Shown here: piece by piece, positions 12,701-25,960 of the stretch
Position numbering within the stretch: position 1 is the stretch's first letter
Layout of the letters: each line of letters opens with the position of its first letter
From: Ancylostoma caninum
Taxonomy: Eukaryota > Nematoda > Chromadorea > Rhabditida > Ancylostomatidae
Assembly (NCBI GenBank): GCA_037903475.1
Contig: JBAJFG010000328.1
Location: forward strand, 372,001 to 436,000
Length of the DNA: 64,000 nt
Reading direction: 5' to 3'
Position numbers and translations under genes: made by a program
Notes under the pieces: generated by a model
Database searches by the model: none
What the model was told of the DNA's origin: nothing
What the model saw: only the letters and a program-made list of their open reading frames with translations

Positions 12701-15700
12701 ATCCTTGTTCCCATGTAAGGAAGTGGTAAGAGATAGGTACTAGAATGCTGCTTTCCCTTTTTCTTTTGAAATGGAATCATACAATTCATTTACTGCAATT
12801 CATTTGTTCACCTGCTAACTTTTACTACTACCTCATGGCTATTATTTTATCTCATTTCCTACTTCTTCTTCTATTATTATTTTGTTTTGCAAAATTTTTT
12901 CTACAGCGCATTTCCATTTCCTACTCTTGGTTATTTTCTTCATAATTTTCATATTCACTATACATATATCTTGATAGTTTCATTGCAGAAAAAAAAAACG
13001 TTTGTCGAGGAGGAAGCGTAACATTAGGTATTGTCGGTTCCAGAAATCCTGCATAATGGAAGAGGTCCAAACTTGATGGTCAAAGAGCTAAGAACTGCTG
13101 TTCCTGTACGTTTGGCTCACTAACGGCACGACAAGGAATAGAACTAAGGGTTGAGTGAGGTTCTGCACCTGCACCAGACACAAAGGACAACTACTACATT
13201 TGTGGTGCTGAACGTTGTAAGCAACTGGAAATGGTGACGCCGAGCCCTGCAATTGGTGGACGGAATAAATCGACCAATCGCAAAGCTTGGTCGCGTCGCC
13301 TTTCCCATGTACAACGATCCACCTCCAATTTTTCAGAATGACAACAGAGACAACAAAATTTCTCCTTACAGGTAAATAGTGTCCTACATCAAGCTAGTGA
13401 TTAGGAAGAAAATATGTTTGATCAGATCACCGCTAACAGAACAAGAAATGGAAAATCAGAACTCGGATTGATGAATACTCTGAAAGTGGAAGGATTTAAT
13501 TGGATTCTGGAGCCTGTCGCTGTAAACAACAAACAGCCCGAAGTTCAAAGCAAGTAACATGAAATCGACCGCATTGGTCCGCACCCACTCGCACGCACTG
13601 CACCATCATCGTCATAGCATTGTGGTTGTCTGCGCATCCGTAGATTTCCTTGGCTTCATGCTTTGATGCTCGATCGATCAAGTGGTGCGGTACGTGCGGG
13701 CGGGTCCGGAGCATGGAAATCCTACTGTTCTAGTCATCAATGTAGTAGGTCAGCGAGAGGAATGAGAATGGAATAAGGATAGGTAAGAACATGGGAGAAA
13801 ATAAGATGAGCGATTATACCTGCTCCCAGAAACTTATATTCATGGGAACAAGTAAAAACCTCCAGGAATGAAATAGCAAAATTTAAGTTGGGTTGAGAAA
13901 CCCTAGAATTTTACTTATTCTTCTTAGATAAATGTACTCGTGGGTTTGCCTAAACAACGAGGAAAAAACAACAAAAACAAACAAAAAGTTATGCTATTGC
14001 TCCTGGTACCATTCCTTCATACCATCCGTGAGCTATGAAATATACTATGCTCAGAAAAAAAAATGCAGCTCAATTGCAGCTAAAATGACGTGAATCTGCA
14101 GAAAAATTCTACCACGCCACAGCGTAGAGCAATGATCACGCCTTGTAATGTGACAAAGCCTGACATTCACAACTGGAATACTCCATTTTCCAAGAATTCC
14201 CAAAGCCATTTTCACGTACATATGAACCTACGGAGAAAATTGGCAGATAGATGCAGGCGAAAAAAAAAGCCGAAAAGAAAACGGGTTTATCAAGGAAAAG
14301 AGAGATAGCTACGTCGATGTTGCATTTTTAAGGGCTCGAGGTGTATTTATGGATGAAATTATCCATAAATTAAAGTCCGAATTAAACAAGGACACCCGCA
14401 AAGCATAGATCTTGGATGAAGGAGCCTCCACCTCCCAGGAGTGGTAAAAGTACGCGAAAAAAGCGTACACATCAGCGACCAGTGGATACACGAGTGTCGC
14501 CAAGTATGAACTCATCAAACCTCGGGACAGAGCCAGATTGTTCAGGGTCCAGCTCAGTGGTCCACGAGCATCCAGCTCCCAGGAATTAAGTGAATTTTCT
14601 AGAATAACGAAGGAACAAAGCAAATCGCAGCCGCCCGGCTGGCAAGGATTGAGCAGCTTGGGGACGAAATCCGACGGCAGGACAGAAGACTTCTGGGAAT
14701 ATGGCAGAGCGATCGCCCCCAGGGACCACCAGGAAATTGATGCACGTCGCAAAACATCCGCCCGACCATATTACAACGTTTCATCATTTGTTCTTCTTCC
14801 TTCCACTTCAACTATGGCGATTTCGCTTGTTTTGACGGGTTCTTGAAGCAGAGGACAACTGCCACAATTGTCGCAACAATGGCCAATAGTTCACGTGCAC
14901 CCGTGCGTTCGCCTGCGGCCTCGCGCGCACCACGTGGCCCAACAAAGGAATATGCATAGCAGATTGAGGAATTTGATGAAGTTACAACGTTCAGCGAGCG
15001 GCGACTTACGGCTGGATAACTAAATAACAAAGCCGGGGGGCGTGCAACTTGCGCAAAAACCTAGAGAGGAAGAAAACTCGTCCCAGGAGGTTTTTCTCCA
15101 AGCTGTCTGCAAGACGTTCGGCGAACAATAGACGCTGATTGCAGAGCTACACATTCGCTGACGTGAGAAAATGAGCATCTCTGAGATTTTCAAACTGCCA
15201 TACAAAGAGCGACTAGTGAAAGTTGGACGAGATCGTGTATGCTAGACGAATTTTCCTGTGAAAAATCCTTCTCATAAAATTGCATAGATATGCTACTCTG
15301 TAGGAGAGGAGGCTTTATTGCGAAATGATAGGAAGGAATGACCCGGTGAATGAAAGGTAAAGACTTCACTCAGTATCGAATAAAGTATGAGTAGTATTCG
15401 AATTCGAATACTAGACTTCGAATAAGTTGAAAATTCAAGTTTTCGAAAAAAAGGGGGAACGGCAAGCAGGCCCTGAGAGATTTCCCTGAACTTTAGATTT
15501 TTTTTGATTCGGCTCCTAAATTATTGGTTTAGTGTGGTGGGTTATAGAAGGGAAGGGATGCCTGACCAAGCTCCATTACTGGCCAGTTCATGCAAGCAGC
15601 CAATCGCAGAGCTTGGCTGTTCTGTCCTCTACCGGTATGTACATGCAAAGCTCCACATTCTTGTTGATCAATTATGAAACTATGTCTTCATCCAGGCATA

Positions 15701-16796
15701 ACAGGGGGAGTGCATGAGCTTGACCTATTAACCGAAACCGTCCATCTAATTCCTGTAAGTATGCTGACTATTAAAACAAGCCACAAGCCGTGCCATAAAT
15801 TGGGCGTGACCAAGCTGCATGGCTTCGCCCCCAGAGCACATTTCTCCTGAGAACTTTAAGTTTGCAAAAATTTACCAGCGAACCGACGTCCCTAATAGAA
15901 AACTCATAAAATTCATACAGTTCAACAAAGGAAGTATGTAGCAACATGGCAATTTGTTCATGTGGGCGTGGTCTAGGCTCACAACACACCCTGCTCATCT
16001 TGCATTTCGTTCTCATGTTCTACTCTGTTCAGAAGTAGTGGCCACTAGCAGATTTTTTTTTCAACTGAATATATCTTGGATAGGGAACAACAATCAGTTT
16101 TTCCAGAGAGAGAAAAAAGGAGTTACCAGTTTCAGAAGAGGGCGGGGCAAAGTCATAGCAGTAACAAAGTATTTTTCCTTCGCATTTTTAGATGCACCTT
16201 TTTTACCACAATAACTAAGGATATTTGACTGCTTCTACCCGAAGAAGAATAAAAATCGTCAGCCCATATTACCACGACAATTTGTAAGCTTGTTTTCATC
16301 CTCCTCATCTCCTTCCTCCCCCTCCCTTCCAAAGAAAAAACAACGAAACTCTTCCCCATTCATGATTTATGAATCTCAACCCACTGCTGTCAATGTAAAT
16401 GATGCATGTGCATAACAAAATCACACCAGCAGCCATCTCATTTCTGAAACTCCCTCGGGATTAAAAAGCAAAATAATGGCAAGCGGGTAATAACACGAGG
16501 CAGAGGGAACCAGTCGCGTCGACGACAAAAACCGAGCGAGTGCAAGCAAGAAATAGTGCAAGGGCAGCATGAATCTTATGGGGTTAGATGGAATTCTAGA
16601 AATTTCCAGCTTCCGGCTGACGCCAAGAAATATTGTCCGATATAGGATAGCAGTGAATTTCATGAACAGAAATGAAAACAAAGGAAATGGAGAGAAAAAA
16701 GAAATGAAGGAAAAATGACGACAAGAGGTGGAAACAATATGGAAAATCCATTCGTTTCGGAGAATGGTGCCTTTCACGTGCATCATGCCTGCATGA
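12701..16796. other. Mostly non-coding; small GC-rich patches
   Basis: GC-richer patches occur at 13490-13715 and 14540-15010. The latter encodes on the minus strand ELLAIVATIVAVVLCF followed by a basic tail (about 14820-14890), which resembles a membrane span, and on the plus strand a 26-codon ORF. A copy of a CCAATCGCARAGCTTGG phrase occurs at about 13275 and 15600. None of this reaches the standard of a gene. Confidence 0.3.
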
Positions 16797-17022
16797 AAGA
16801 GTGAATGATTGAATGATTGAACTAATCAATTGATTAATGGAGTGAAAGTGACTGGAATGAATGAATGAATGAATGAATGAATGAATGAGTGAATGAACGG
16901 ATGGATGAATCGAATGAATGAATGGACGAATGAATGAATGAATCGAATGAATGAATCGAATGAATGAATGAATGAATGAATGAATGAATGAATGAATGAA
17001 TGAATGAATGAATGGATGAATG
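16797..17022. repeat. (AATG)n microsatellite
   Basis: A tetranucleotide array of GAATG/AATG units, most regular at 16856-16905 and 16970-17022, with interspersed CGAATGAATG variants. It creates artefactual His-Ser-Phe-Ile repeat frames on the minus strand that should not be read as protein. Confidence 0.98.
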
Positions 17023-20000
17023 AATCTCAACTGTAGTTACCACATGGTTTTCTTGATTTCCTCTTTATTTTCTGGGAGAAATCCGAAATATGGAAGATGG
17101 ATGCTGGAAAAAAGACTGAATAATAGCTCCTCTGAAAAGATAGAGCGCAAGCCAAACTTTTTCATTGAAACAACAGATGGAAAGTTCTAGGAAAACGCGG
17201 GAAGAAGATGAACGACGCGATGGTAATCAGCACGTGCATACACACTGATTGCTTATTTTTACCCCGGCAATCGAGCCGTTTGTCATTTTTTGCGTGCATT
17301 GTAGAATCTTTGAAGAACTTCTTTACTCAGAGGATTTGGTACACTCTGTCAGGGGCAAAGAGTAGGCTTAAAGGGATAATAGCGAGAAAAACACTGAAGG
17401 CGCATACTATGTAGCTTCAAAGTAAACAATAGTTCTCGGCAAATTTTAGAATATATGGTTCCAAGGAAATCAAGGAAATCTCCTCAAAACTAACACTTTC
17501 GAGATCGCGAACAGCACGAGATACAAAACCTCCATTTGATATCTTAGTCTAGGGGTGTTCCCCTAACCTGGACTGTAAAGGAAAAGATCTGAAGGATGAA
17601 AAATTGTAGAATAATCCGAACAGCCCTTGAAATTTTTGAATTTCATAATCCAGAAAGTCAAGAATAGAGTTTTCATCGACATCGACGGTGGATCCTGTTG
17701 AAGTGATGACACCGTTGCCTTGAGAACCTACATCGGGTCAAAGACATCGTTCCCCGTTGAGACAAAAACAGTGCTGTGGGAATAGAAAGAAGCAGTGATG
17801 ATTGCAGTGAAGATCTGCGGGGGAGGATTTGGGGACGTACATAGGACTTGCCGCGGAACTATATTTTTATAACGAAGACTGAGATGGTGAAATTGTGGGT
17901 GGTATCGAAAAATTTTAACGAATAGTTTAACAAGAATGGAGTGAACGGATTAAAATAAACAAAATCAAAACAAACCATTGCCTTCTCCTTCCTGGTCCGA
18001 TGTGAAATTATAGGAGTCAAAATCAAAACTATGAGGTAGATGTGTTTAAGCAACTGAGGGTGGAGATTGATCGGAACCATCTCGTTATTGGGGGCAGGGT
18101 ATATCCACCGGAATCTGCACCTTACCCTACTGGCTTCACCAGCATTTCTCCACTCTTTCACTCGAGAAAGGAAACTAGGAATATATAGAATACATATATG
18201 TATACGATATGCAAAGGTGCATAGAGACCCAATCAGGCTTCGATTCTTTATTTAAGCAAGAAAACAGTACAGTTAACGAACTGACAATTATCCCTGTAGA
18301 GAACACCACCGCACTAACTAGGGCAGGATACTTGGGGGTCCGGCCATTCGTAACGAGACGTATACAAATTTCCGACGCTGATCACAAATCTGCTTGCCTC
18401 ACCTGATGCGGACCACTATGTGAAGAATTGCATGGCATATTAAAGTTTACCTAAGGCAGTATAAACTTGGCTTCAGAAGTAAATATATTTCACCAAATGA
18501 TCTCGTCAAAGTTGAGAAAAATTGAGCAGGTTTTGCAAACATGAATCGCTTTCATTTAGTCTAACAGTTTGATGAAGTTTTCGTACACATTTTTTGGCAC
18601 AAGCTAAATTTGTTAGGTTTGGACAGTTCACAGTTATGCCACATACCTCTTCATAAAGGACTCTGCAGCAGACAAGGTAAGCGGGTTCGAGATCAGCGTT
18701 AAAAACTGCATTGGACAGTATACATTTCAACACAAGTTGTCAGACCCACCCCACCTAGCATCCTTCCTGGTAAGATGAAAACGCCTAGTGGAAAAATCTC
18801 AAGGATCTTTAAGTGGGGTGTTCTTCATTTCATTCTTCCTAATCATTCCCTCCATGGTCCCAGTTCAGACAAAAATTTCATCGGCTTCTCTTAAATAAGT
18901 GGTGGGATCTCGCTGTCTATCGTTAAAAACATCTGGAAAATTATTGCGAGGTATGTTTTAGGTCCTTACTTCCACACTTTATTTCTTGGACATTTACCTT
19001 TGAGTGCCGCAAGTTGGAGCTAATTTTGAAAGATTCCCATTGAATTCCGGTTGTTCACCATCTTTTCTGGATGAAGCCTCTCAGAGAAATATACTATTTT
19101 TCTGTGCTGGTTTCAAGATCAGCCTGTACATAGCTTTGTGTTGCTGAACTCCTATATTGCCCGGCTTCTTGGCCCAGCCAAACTGACACTCTGAGAGGGA
19201 GATCTGAGATGTAAAGGTTAGACAAAGGTCAACAGTGGTTACCAGTGAGAACAAAACAATAGATTGAGTGCACGGGTCGCGGTGCAGTGAAATGCAGACG
19301 ATCGCGACGAATACGTAGACATGCACACAAATAGCGCATTAACTAAGCAGTAATTGAAGAAGTACACAGCCTTTGTCAGTTTCCGATAATTGCTCTCTTT
19401 AAGGGTCTATTTTTATGGATGCTACACCAGTCCTCATTCATTCCAACAGCATTTTTCTTTTTTTTTTCAAATAGGCAGTCAGTATTGAGGTTGACTCCGG
19501 TTCCCGTTCAATGTGTTCCAGAAAATGAACCCGAGCAGGTGAGAAGTGAACGGTCTTACTTGGAAAACTTGGCAAAATTTTCCAAGGTCTGGTCATTAGA
19601 AGGACCGCTTAAAATATTTAGACAGAACTATTTAATCAATTGTTTGTTCGTTTAGATTATTATTTATTTGTTTACTTATTTATACGCGTAATACACTCGA
19701 AATTTTTACCAACCAAGCAAAAATACGAGGAAATATTAAAGTCACGTAATGGTAGTGTGAAGCGTTATGCTGGAAAGGTGGGCAGTTCCGATTGCTTGCT
19801 ATTGGCTATCATCGGAAACTCCGCCCACTCCAAGAGTCCTACCACTCACAATAGCGCGAAAAGGGTGGGTCTACCATCCACTCAGACAAATTTGCGGAAG
19901 AACGGCAGCAGAAAGCACGAAGAACTAAACGTTGGTCTGCGGTTCTTAAGCATAACTGTTGCGGTTCTACACTAGTCCAGAAACAATTTGAAATGGTTAA

Positions 20001-20690
20001 CTGTTAGTTTTGATTGTGGAACAGAGTAGAGGTGCTACAATGGAGATGTTTTTCTTCTTCTTTTTCTATTTTTCATTGTCTCGTAGATGTAATAAATATT
20101 TAAAGAGCTAGGGTTACAGTACATTTTCTCGACAGACGCCCAGATGTCTCATTTTGACATTTTTCTTTTTTTTTCCAAAACGTAAAAGGTGTTTCTGAAC
20201 GAACTTCCACATTAGTATACCAGCAGAATCAAACGCATCGTAGCTGAAGGCGGCAAGGTCCCAATGCGCCCATCAAAGTCTGCAGATGCTTAATCGCTAC
20301 ATCACATTTATTGCGCTCTAAGTACCCCAATATTTCGTGAAAACGGCTGACTTGGCAGAAATACTGAGTACAATGAAAACGAAAAGGAACAGTAAAAAAA
20401 GAGGATTCCTTGGAGCTGGATCCAAGAACTTGCTAATTCCATTGAAAGGATCAGAAGTGGAGCCTTGACTGCCATAAAATTTGCAACTGTTGATTTTATT
20501 GAACAATTGCTCGAATATTCGAATATATGGAGCAATGTTGGTGCTAATAATGTGTCTGAAAATAAGTAAATACGAAAGAAGTTTTATAATTCTACCGATT
20601 GATGGCCCCTATTATTGTATGTGTTCGAATATTCGGATGATTTCTAGACTCAATCAGCACCTTAGAACCAAGCTAAGAGAGACGCTCACA
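17023..20690. other. Non-coding; one weak secreted-ORF candidate
   Basis: No gene can be supported. The best candidate is a minus-strand frame at 19081-19326 beginning MHVYVFVAIVCISLHRD. It has a signal-like start, and an internal GTAACC...ATCTCAG pair could act as a 48-base intron in phase. It lacks similarity that I recognise. Confidence 0.3.
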
Positions 20691-20739
20691 GTATACTTGT
20701 GACCGAATCGAATATAATCGAAGAAATGTTCGAATATTC

Positions 20740-21420
20740 GAATATTTGAATAATTCATTTATTCGGTTTTTCGAGAAGAGAGCAAATTCGAACAATTCAT
20801 TCATTCGGCAATCTTGAAATGTGGATTATTCGAACAATTCATTCATTCGGGTTTCTCAAAACATAGGTTATTCGAATAATTCGTTCATTCGACTGAGAGA
20901 AACGGTGTTATTCGAACTTTGAACTATTATGATGTCGAGGAAGGAGAGCGTGCAGCATCGTGTGTCATGCCTTGAAGGTGCGTTGCAGCACCATCCATCT
21001 CAGGCAAATAGCCTATCATAACGTGATATGCCTCAAGGCTGACCTTTACCAGAGCAAGTTATGGAGGTTTTTTATGGTGGTAAAGCACGTCCACCAGGAT
21101 AAATATAAATAAGGGGATGGGAGCATGCGATACACTCTACAAGAACCTTATTCTCTGGAGAGGAAGTGGAAGAAGACTTTTGAGAAATCACAGTGTGAGA
21201 ATTTAAAACTCTCATGATGGTTATTTGTTAAACGCAATGCCAATAAAATTTGAAAAAAAAAACCGAATGTTCGAATCGAATATATTTATTCATTCGGTCT
21301 CCCGGAATATCCCTCTATTCGAACTATTCATTCATTCGGGCAGCCAAAAGTACTTGATATTCGAATAATTCGTTCATTCGCATATTGCGAAAACTGCGAT
21401 ATTCGAATTATTCATATTTC
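20740..21420. repeat. 42-bp-period TTCGAA array, split by a unique segment
   Basis: Units containing TTCGAA-type palindromes and CATTCATTCGG recur with an exact 42-base period. The hexamer ATTCGG or ATTCGA falls at 20761, 20803, 20845 and 20887, then ATTCGG or ATTCGC at 21292, 21334 and 21376. Between 20925 and 21265 lies about 340 bases of unrelated sequence that interrupts the array out of phase. More TTCGAA-rich sequence continues to about 21490. Confidence 0.85.
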
Positions 21421-22084
21421 GAATGATTGAAATTGGGCAATATTCGAATAATTCGAAAGTTCGAATAATTGAAAAATCATCGAATATTCCCAAGTATAGC
21501 TCACAGTTTGGCGGTTTGGCGCCGCTACATTGTAGCCTGTTCTTCTTGACAGGGGTAGGGCAAAAGCGAAATGGCCCAGGGATATCTCTTGGACCGGGAA
21601 ACATCTACGGATGGTGCTTAGCCTCTCTTCTACGTAGCTACCACTCAACGCTCGGTACAGTATACTTAGGATCGAATCAAAACAATCCTTAGAATCGAAT
21701 TAAAACAGATTGAATTAATTAATAATCTATTCTTAATTATTATTCAAAAACTTGAATAAGCAGAAACCTCAGCACGTCCCCAAAACCCAGTCAAACGTTG
21801 TTGGCCAAGATTGATCATGTAAGTTCTGTTTTCGATTCGATAGCCGTTCTTGAAACGCAAGGGTATTCTCTCCACATGGCCCAAGAGACCAGATCCAAAT
21901 CGCACTAGAATATGGCTAAGTATGTTTTTTTCTGGACTGCACTCTTCTACCTCCCTCAAACTTTGAATATTCAGTTCACTCTAACATGAGTATTTGAAAT
22001 CAAATATCTGGCCAAAAATAATTCGGGGATTTTGACCTTCTTGGGTAAAAAATTTCCCAGAGAATTTTGTAAGCGCAGGGAGGG

Positions 22085-22306
22085 CGTCATACCTAGGGCC
22101 GAGAAATCTATCAGATGTACAGTATTGGCAAAAAAGAAATCAGCTTTTGTAGTTTTGTGCCACAGCAACGAGTAAATGCATTATTTGCGAAGATAAGAAA
22201 TTTCTCGCTTCACCAAGAGAAGAAAAAGTTATGGACAAAACTTCAAAAGCTGATTTCTTTTTGGCCAGTACTGTACATCTGATGGATTTCTCGGCCCTAG
22301 GTATGA
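22085..22306. mobile_element. Foldback element (arms about 77 bp)
   Basis: The left arm (22085-22162) and right arm (22230-22306) are inverted copies. CGTCATACCTAGGGCCGAGA pairs with CTCGGCCCTAGGTATGACG, and the match continues through the GTACAGTA and AAGAAATCAGCTTTTG segments. The same peptide-like phrase therefore reads outward on both strands; it is not a gene. Confidence 0.85.
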
Positions 22307-22559
22307 CGGCCGGAACTACAGCCGAACAGAAGTCCACCCCAGCTTGGAATGTGGTTAACTGCAGCCATCGCACAGCACAAAGCGTCGATTCAGGCAGGAT
22401 ATTTGATTTTGGTGTAATTGCGACCGCGAACACGAGCGCGGCAACAAGCTGCAAAATCAAATGCGGTCGAGTTGGTATAAGCCAAGGCTGCAACCTGAGG
22501 CCATCCTGAAAGAGCTGACTGGCTGGATTGCGTAAAGTGAATTCTGGGAGAAAAACCAC

Positions 22560-23330
22560 ACATATTGACGGCGGCATCATTTCTTTCGCCGCTGGCGGAA
22601 AGCATTGCGAGAAAAACGCGTGAATGAGATCGGCGAGCGGTCGTCCTTGAGCATCTGGACGCGTCGGAAATCTCGGATTTCAATGGAGCGGCGCTTACCA
22701 TTTGCTAGGGGAAATGTGCTGGGATTTCTCGATGTGCTGAGGAGATGGATAGAGGCTTTAAGGCGCAATATTTTAGCGCGAGGATTTCAAAACTATAGAA
22801 TTAAAGCTATGATTCTATGCTATTGTCGACTCTTCGAAGACGATGACGCTACGACGACGACGACACAGGAAGCGCCCCGCCGAGGGTGTTGAGGTGGGCG
22901 TGTCGGGGCGGGAGGGGCACTGGATGCTTCCGCAAATCGCGTTAGCCACAGACACCAGCGCCCGCTGAACACTTCTTGTTTATACGAGCCCATATACACC
23001 TTCGTCAAGCCAGTGCCGAAAACAACAAGCGAAAGGAGAAAGTTCCCGTCGGGACCGACTCATATGAAAGGGTCGTTGTAGATCAAATCAGCCCGCTAGA
23101 TGGAGCAAAAACCTTGTCAGGCGATGCAACGGATCGCACGGCGACGCGTTTTTCCCACGCGTCCGCTTCCATTCGCCATTAGGGGATTTGCGAAAGGGAT
23201 CCGCGCCTCCGCGCAAAGAGCAGTTCATCTCGCATTGTGCAGTGGCCCCGTCGGAATACGCACTCACGGGCCCAAGAAGTGGTCCGGGCTAATCCGTGGA
23301 TAAGCCTACTGGCGACAGCTCCAGTGAAGT
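22560..23330. other. CpG-rich segment without a recognised gene
   Basis: GC-rich sequence with several medium ORFs on both strands (up to about 95 codons on plus), including acidic and Thr-rich runs. Donor and acceptor signals do not give one convincing model and I recognise no family. It may be a promoter-like island or part of a repeat. Confidence 0.25.
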
Positions 23331-23748
23331 GTTACCCACCGGTGGAGCTCAAAGGAACTCATAGCTCAAGAAAAAAATCCTAGAAAATCCAAAAAAGGCG
23401 AGAAGAACAGCATTTCGAGAGCAAAACCATAAATCAACTCATAAGCAATTTGTTGAACCATTCATTATTCCTGACCATAAATCATTCAATCGCCGTAAAA
23501 TGACCTCAATAGATTTCCCCATGCATTTCACGAATACTGATAATTAATTCGCTACACAATGCCTCGTCGAGAAAAATCTATGTATTTGAAATTGGCGGAC
23601 ATTGCGAAGCAAATGATATACAGCCAGCACCGAATCCTCAGCAAATCCCTGGGGGTCAAGAATTTGGAGATAGAAGTGCATGTATAATTCTTCGTCCCGC
23701 ACAATGCAGTCCATTTTGAAGAGAATAATGTTGATATGTAGCCTGAAG

Positions 23749-23984
23749 GGCAATTTATACTAGATGCATGCGTCAGTCGCGCGTCAGACGCACGCATCCA
23801 GTCGCACGGTTCCCCATGAAAACCAATCAACGCGGTACGCTCACCATGAATGGAAACACCAATTCGCCGTCTCGAGGTCGCGTGCGTCTCACCTGCGTCT
23901 GAGCTGCGTAAGGGATGCTTCTGGGTCTATCCTTCGACCCATAGACGCATGCGCGTCTAACGTACGCACCTAGTATAAATTGGC
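23749..23984. mobile_element. MITE family A, copy 1
   Basis: The termini GGCAATTTATACTAG and TAGTATAAATTGGCC are inverted. Inside are repeated GCGTC/GACGC phrases (ACGCACGCATCCAGTCGC, CGTGCGTCTCACCTGCGTC). The same plan is found at 34858-35070 and, in part, near 38016-38110. Confidence 0.8.
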
Positions 23985-25440
23985 CATTAGAGGATAAGGG
24001 TATCACAACAAATATTGGGCAATTTTACCTCCAACGAGGTAACTTCGATCAAACCAAGGGTGACATTCTGAGCATTAGCCGACCATTCCCTCTTTGCTCG
24101 TACAAGTTAATTAGCAGCTTGGCTAGCTCACCCCTATTTTTTCATCTGGTACTTTTCTTTCGATTCTTTTAAGAAGAAAGAAAAAATACTGTGAAGGATC
24201 ACCTGAAAGGAGTATTCTTTGGTTTAAAAAAAAACTTTACGTACCCTTGTTTCATATATCCCCATCGGAGGCTGTGAGGGAAGAATGGAAGAAATAAGAG
24301 ATCTCCTCCCCAAAAAAATGAAAGGAAAGGAGACAAGGTGATTGCAGTTCCGAAAATAGAACTGTTAAGGAATTAGTTTCAAAAATAAATAACTAAAAAG
24401 TGATGTTCCGAAATAATAGCAATGAACACAACGTATAGAGGTGGCACAGAATTTTGATTTTTTATCCTTTTCAGGAGGAATTTGAGAACGCTAGACTCTC
24501 TCCCACCCTGAACTGTCACTGATTTTCACACAGAGGGGAAGTAGTTCTTAATTAAATCCCCAATGTAGACAACTATTGACAGGAATTTCTCAACGCTCAA
24601 GATTTTTTGGTGTGAACAAGTCTAGAATTTCTTCGCAAAACGCCGCGAATTCCATGATTGGAGTTCAAAACAGCCGTAATATCAAAAACCCTAAGTTCAA
24701 GAGCTGCTTCTCTCTTTAATCATAGCACTTTCGGTGACTGCCTCTGAACTAGGAAAATTTGCAAAGTTCCACATGATTGAGGAGACTTTTCAGAAGTTGG
24801 ATTTCCCTAGGATTTCATTAACTTGCCGGAAACTTGAAGAATTCGGGAACCTCGCTTTCCACGATTTCGATTGTTATGTTCGTGAATCACAGAGAGGGCG
24901 AGAAGTGTTTCTGTGATTGGTCATTCTTCTAAGTCAACAAGTCATAGCGAAATGACCCATCCCATTTAGCAAATATGGCGCCATTTTAAAAAAGGGCCCG
25001 TTACCAAAGTCGAAGAAACCAGTAAACCATAAATTACCCTTTAATAAACAAAGAGATACGCTTTAAGAAACACCTACCATTTTGAAACGCACATAACTCC
25101 CGAGAAAACTTATTCTCTCCTTAGTAATTGGAATCAGTAAAGGGGTACTAGTCCGTGAAAGATAACGAAAACTCTTGACTGCCATTTCCGAAGAACAAAA
25201 AGAAATAAGCAGGAGTTATTAGAATAGGGAAGAATTGAAGGACTTCTAACAGCAAGATATGAGACTAAGAGCACTTTCAGAATGTTGTGCTACTCAGCAG
25301 CAGCTGTGCTCAAGTAGGCCAATATGAAGAAGGAAAATACACTAGGAGGATGTGAGCACTGGCTGTCTTAGAGGGAAAGATCAATAAATGTTGGATTTTT
25401 GATATTGTAACAAAAGGAAAACAAGAAGGAAGAACCGCCC
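23985..25440. other. Non-coding, nothing recognised
   Basis: AT-rich DNA with only short ORFs. No splice-supported exon, RNA gene or repeat was seen. Confidence 0.4.
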
Positions 25441-25960
25441 ATCATTGGTTTCATTCTGTTCTCTGAGATGTCAACACAGTATGTACAGTGAAAATGAGCA
25501 GCAGCAGCAGCAGGTGTTCATCCCTCAGACAAAGCAACGTTCACGCTCAGTTAACCAGCGCAGACGACCGTTCTTCCCAGCGACTGCCGCGCCGTGGGTC
25601 GAACGTAATACTGGTGGGGCCGAGCGCGTCAAGAAGAAGCAGCGGAAGAATGCGAATTCGGTGCAATGAAATGGCAATGGGGCTTCTCGGCGGCCGCCAC
25701 GTCAATTAGCGACATAAACAAAGGGATCTGCCGGGGGCTGGCAGTCCAGCCACCGGCTGATTGGACTGCTCGCTGACCGTCGGCGGCGGCGGTACGGTAG
25801 CACCAGTAGCCGAACACCAACGATGACGTCACACCCCACAGGGGGGCGAGTCGCCCCGCGGATGAACGGATTAGTCGCGAGTTTTTCGGCGTGTCGCCAG
25901 CGATGCAGTGCATTGCGCGAGAGATGCATCCCAACAAACACCATTCAATAACACAATTTA
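25440..25960 (+). promoter_or_regulatory. CpG-rich island with a possible first exon
   Basis: A GC-rich island. One plus-strand frame from about 25488 begins MKMSSSSSRCSSLRQSN and continues with RRGSNVILVGPSASRRSSG to about 25700. An overlapping frame has a Gln run from the same AGC repeat. A possible donor (CG|GTGCAA) falls near 25660. No downstream partner exon was found, so this is at most a candidate 5' exon or promoter. Confidence 0.3.

Noticed and set aside
14309..14752. A 147-codon minus-strand frame and an overlapping 102-codon plus-strand frame
   Set aside because: No splice context, no recognised family, and both strands equally open; insufficient for a gene call.
16596..17043. Minus-strand frames of about 70-144 codons rich in His-Ser-Phe-Ile
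   Set aside because: They are translations of the (AATG)n microsatellite; no splice or start context.
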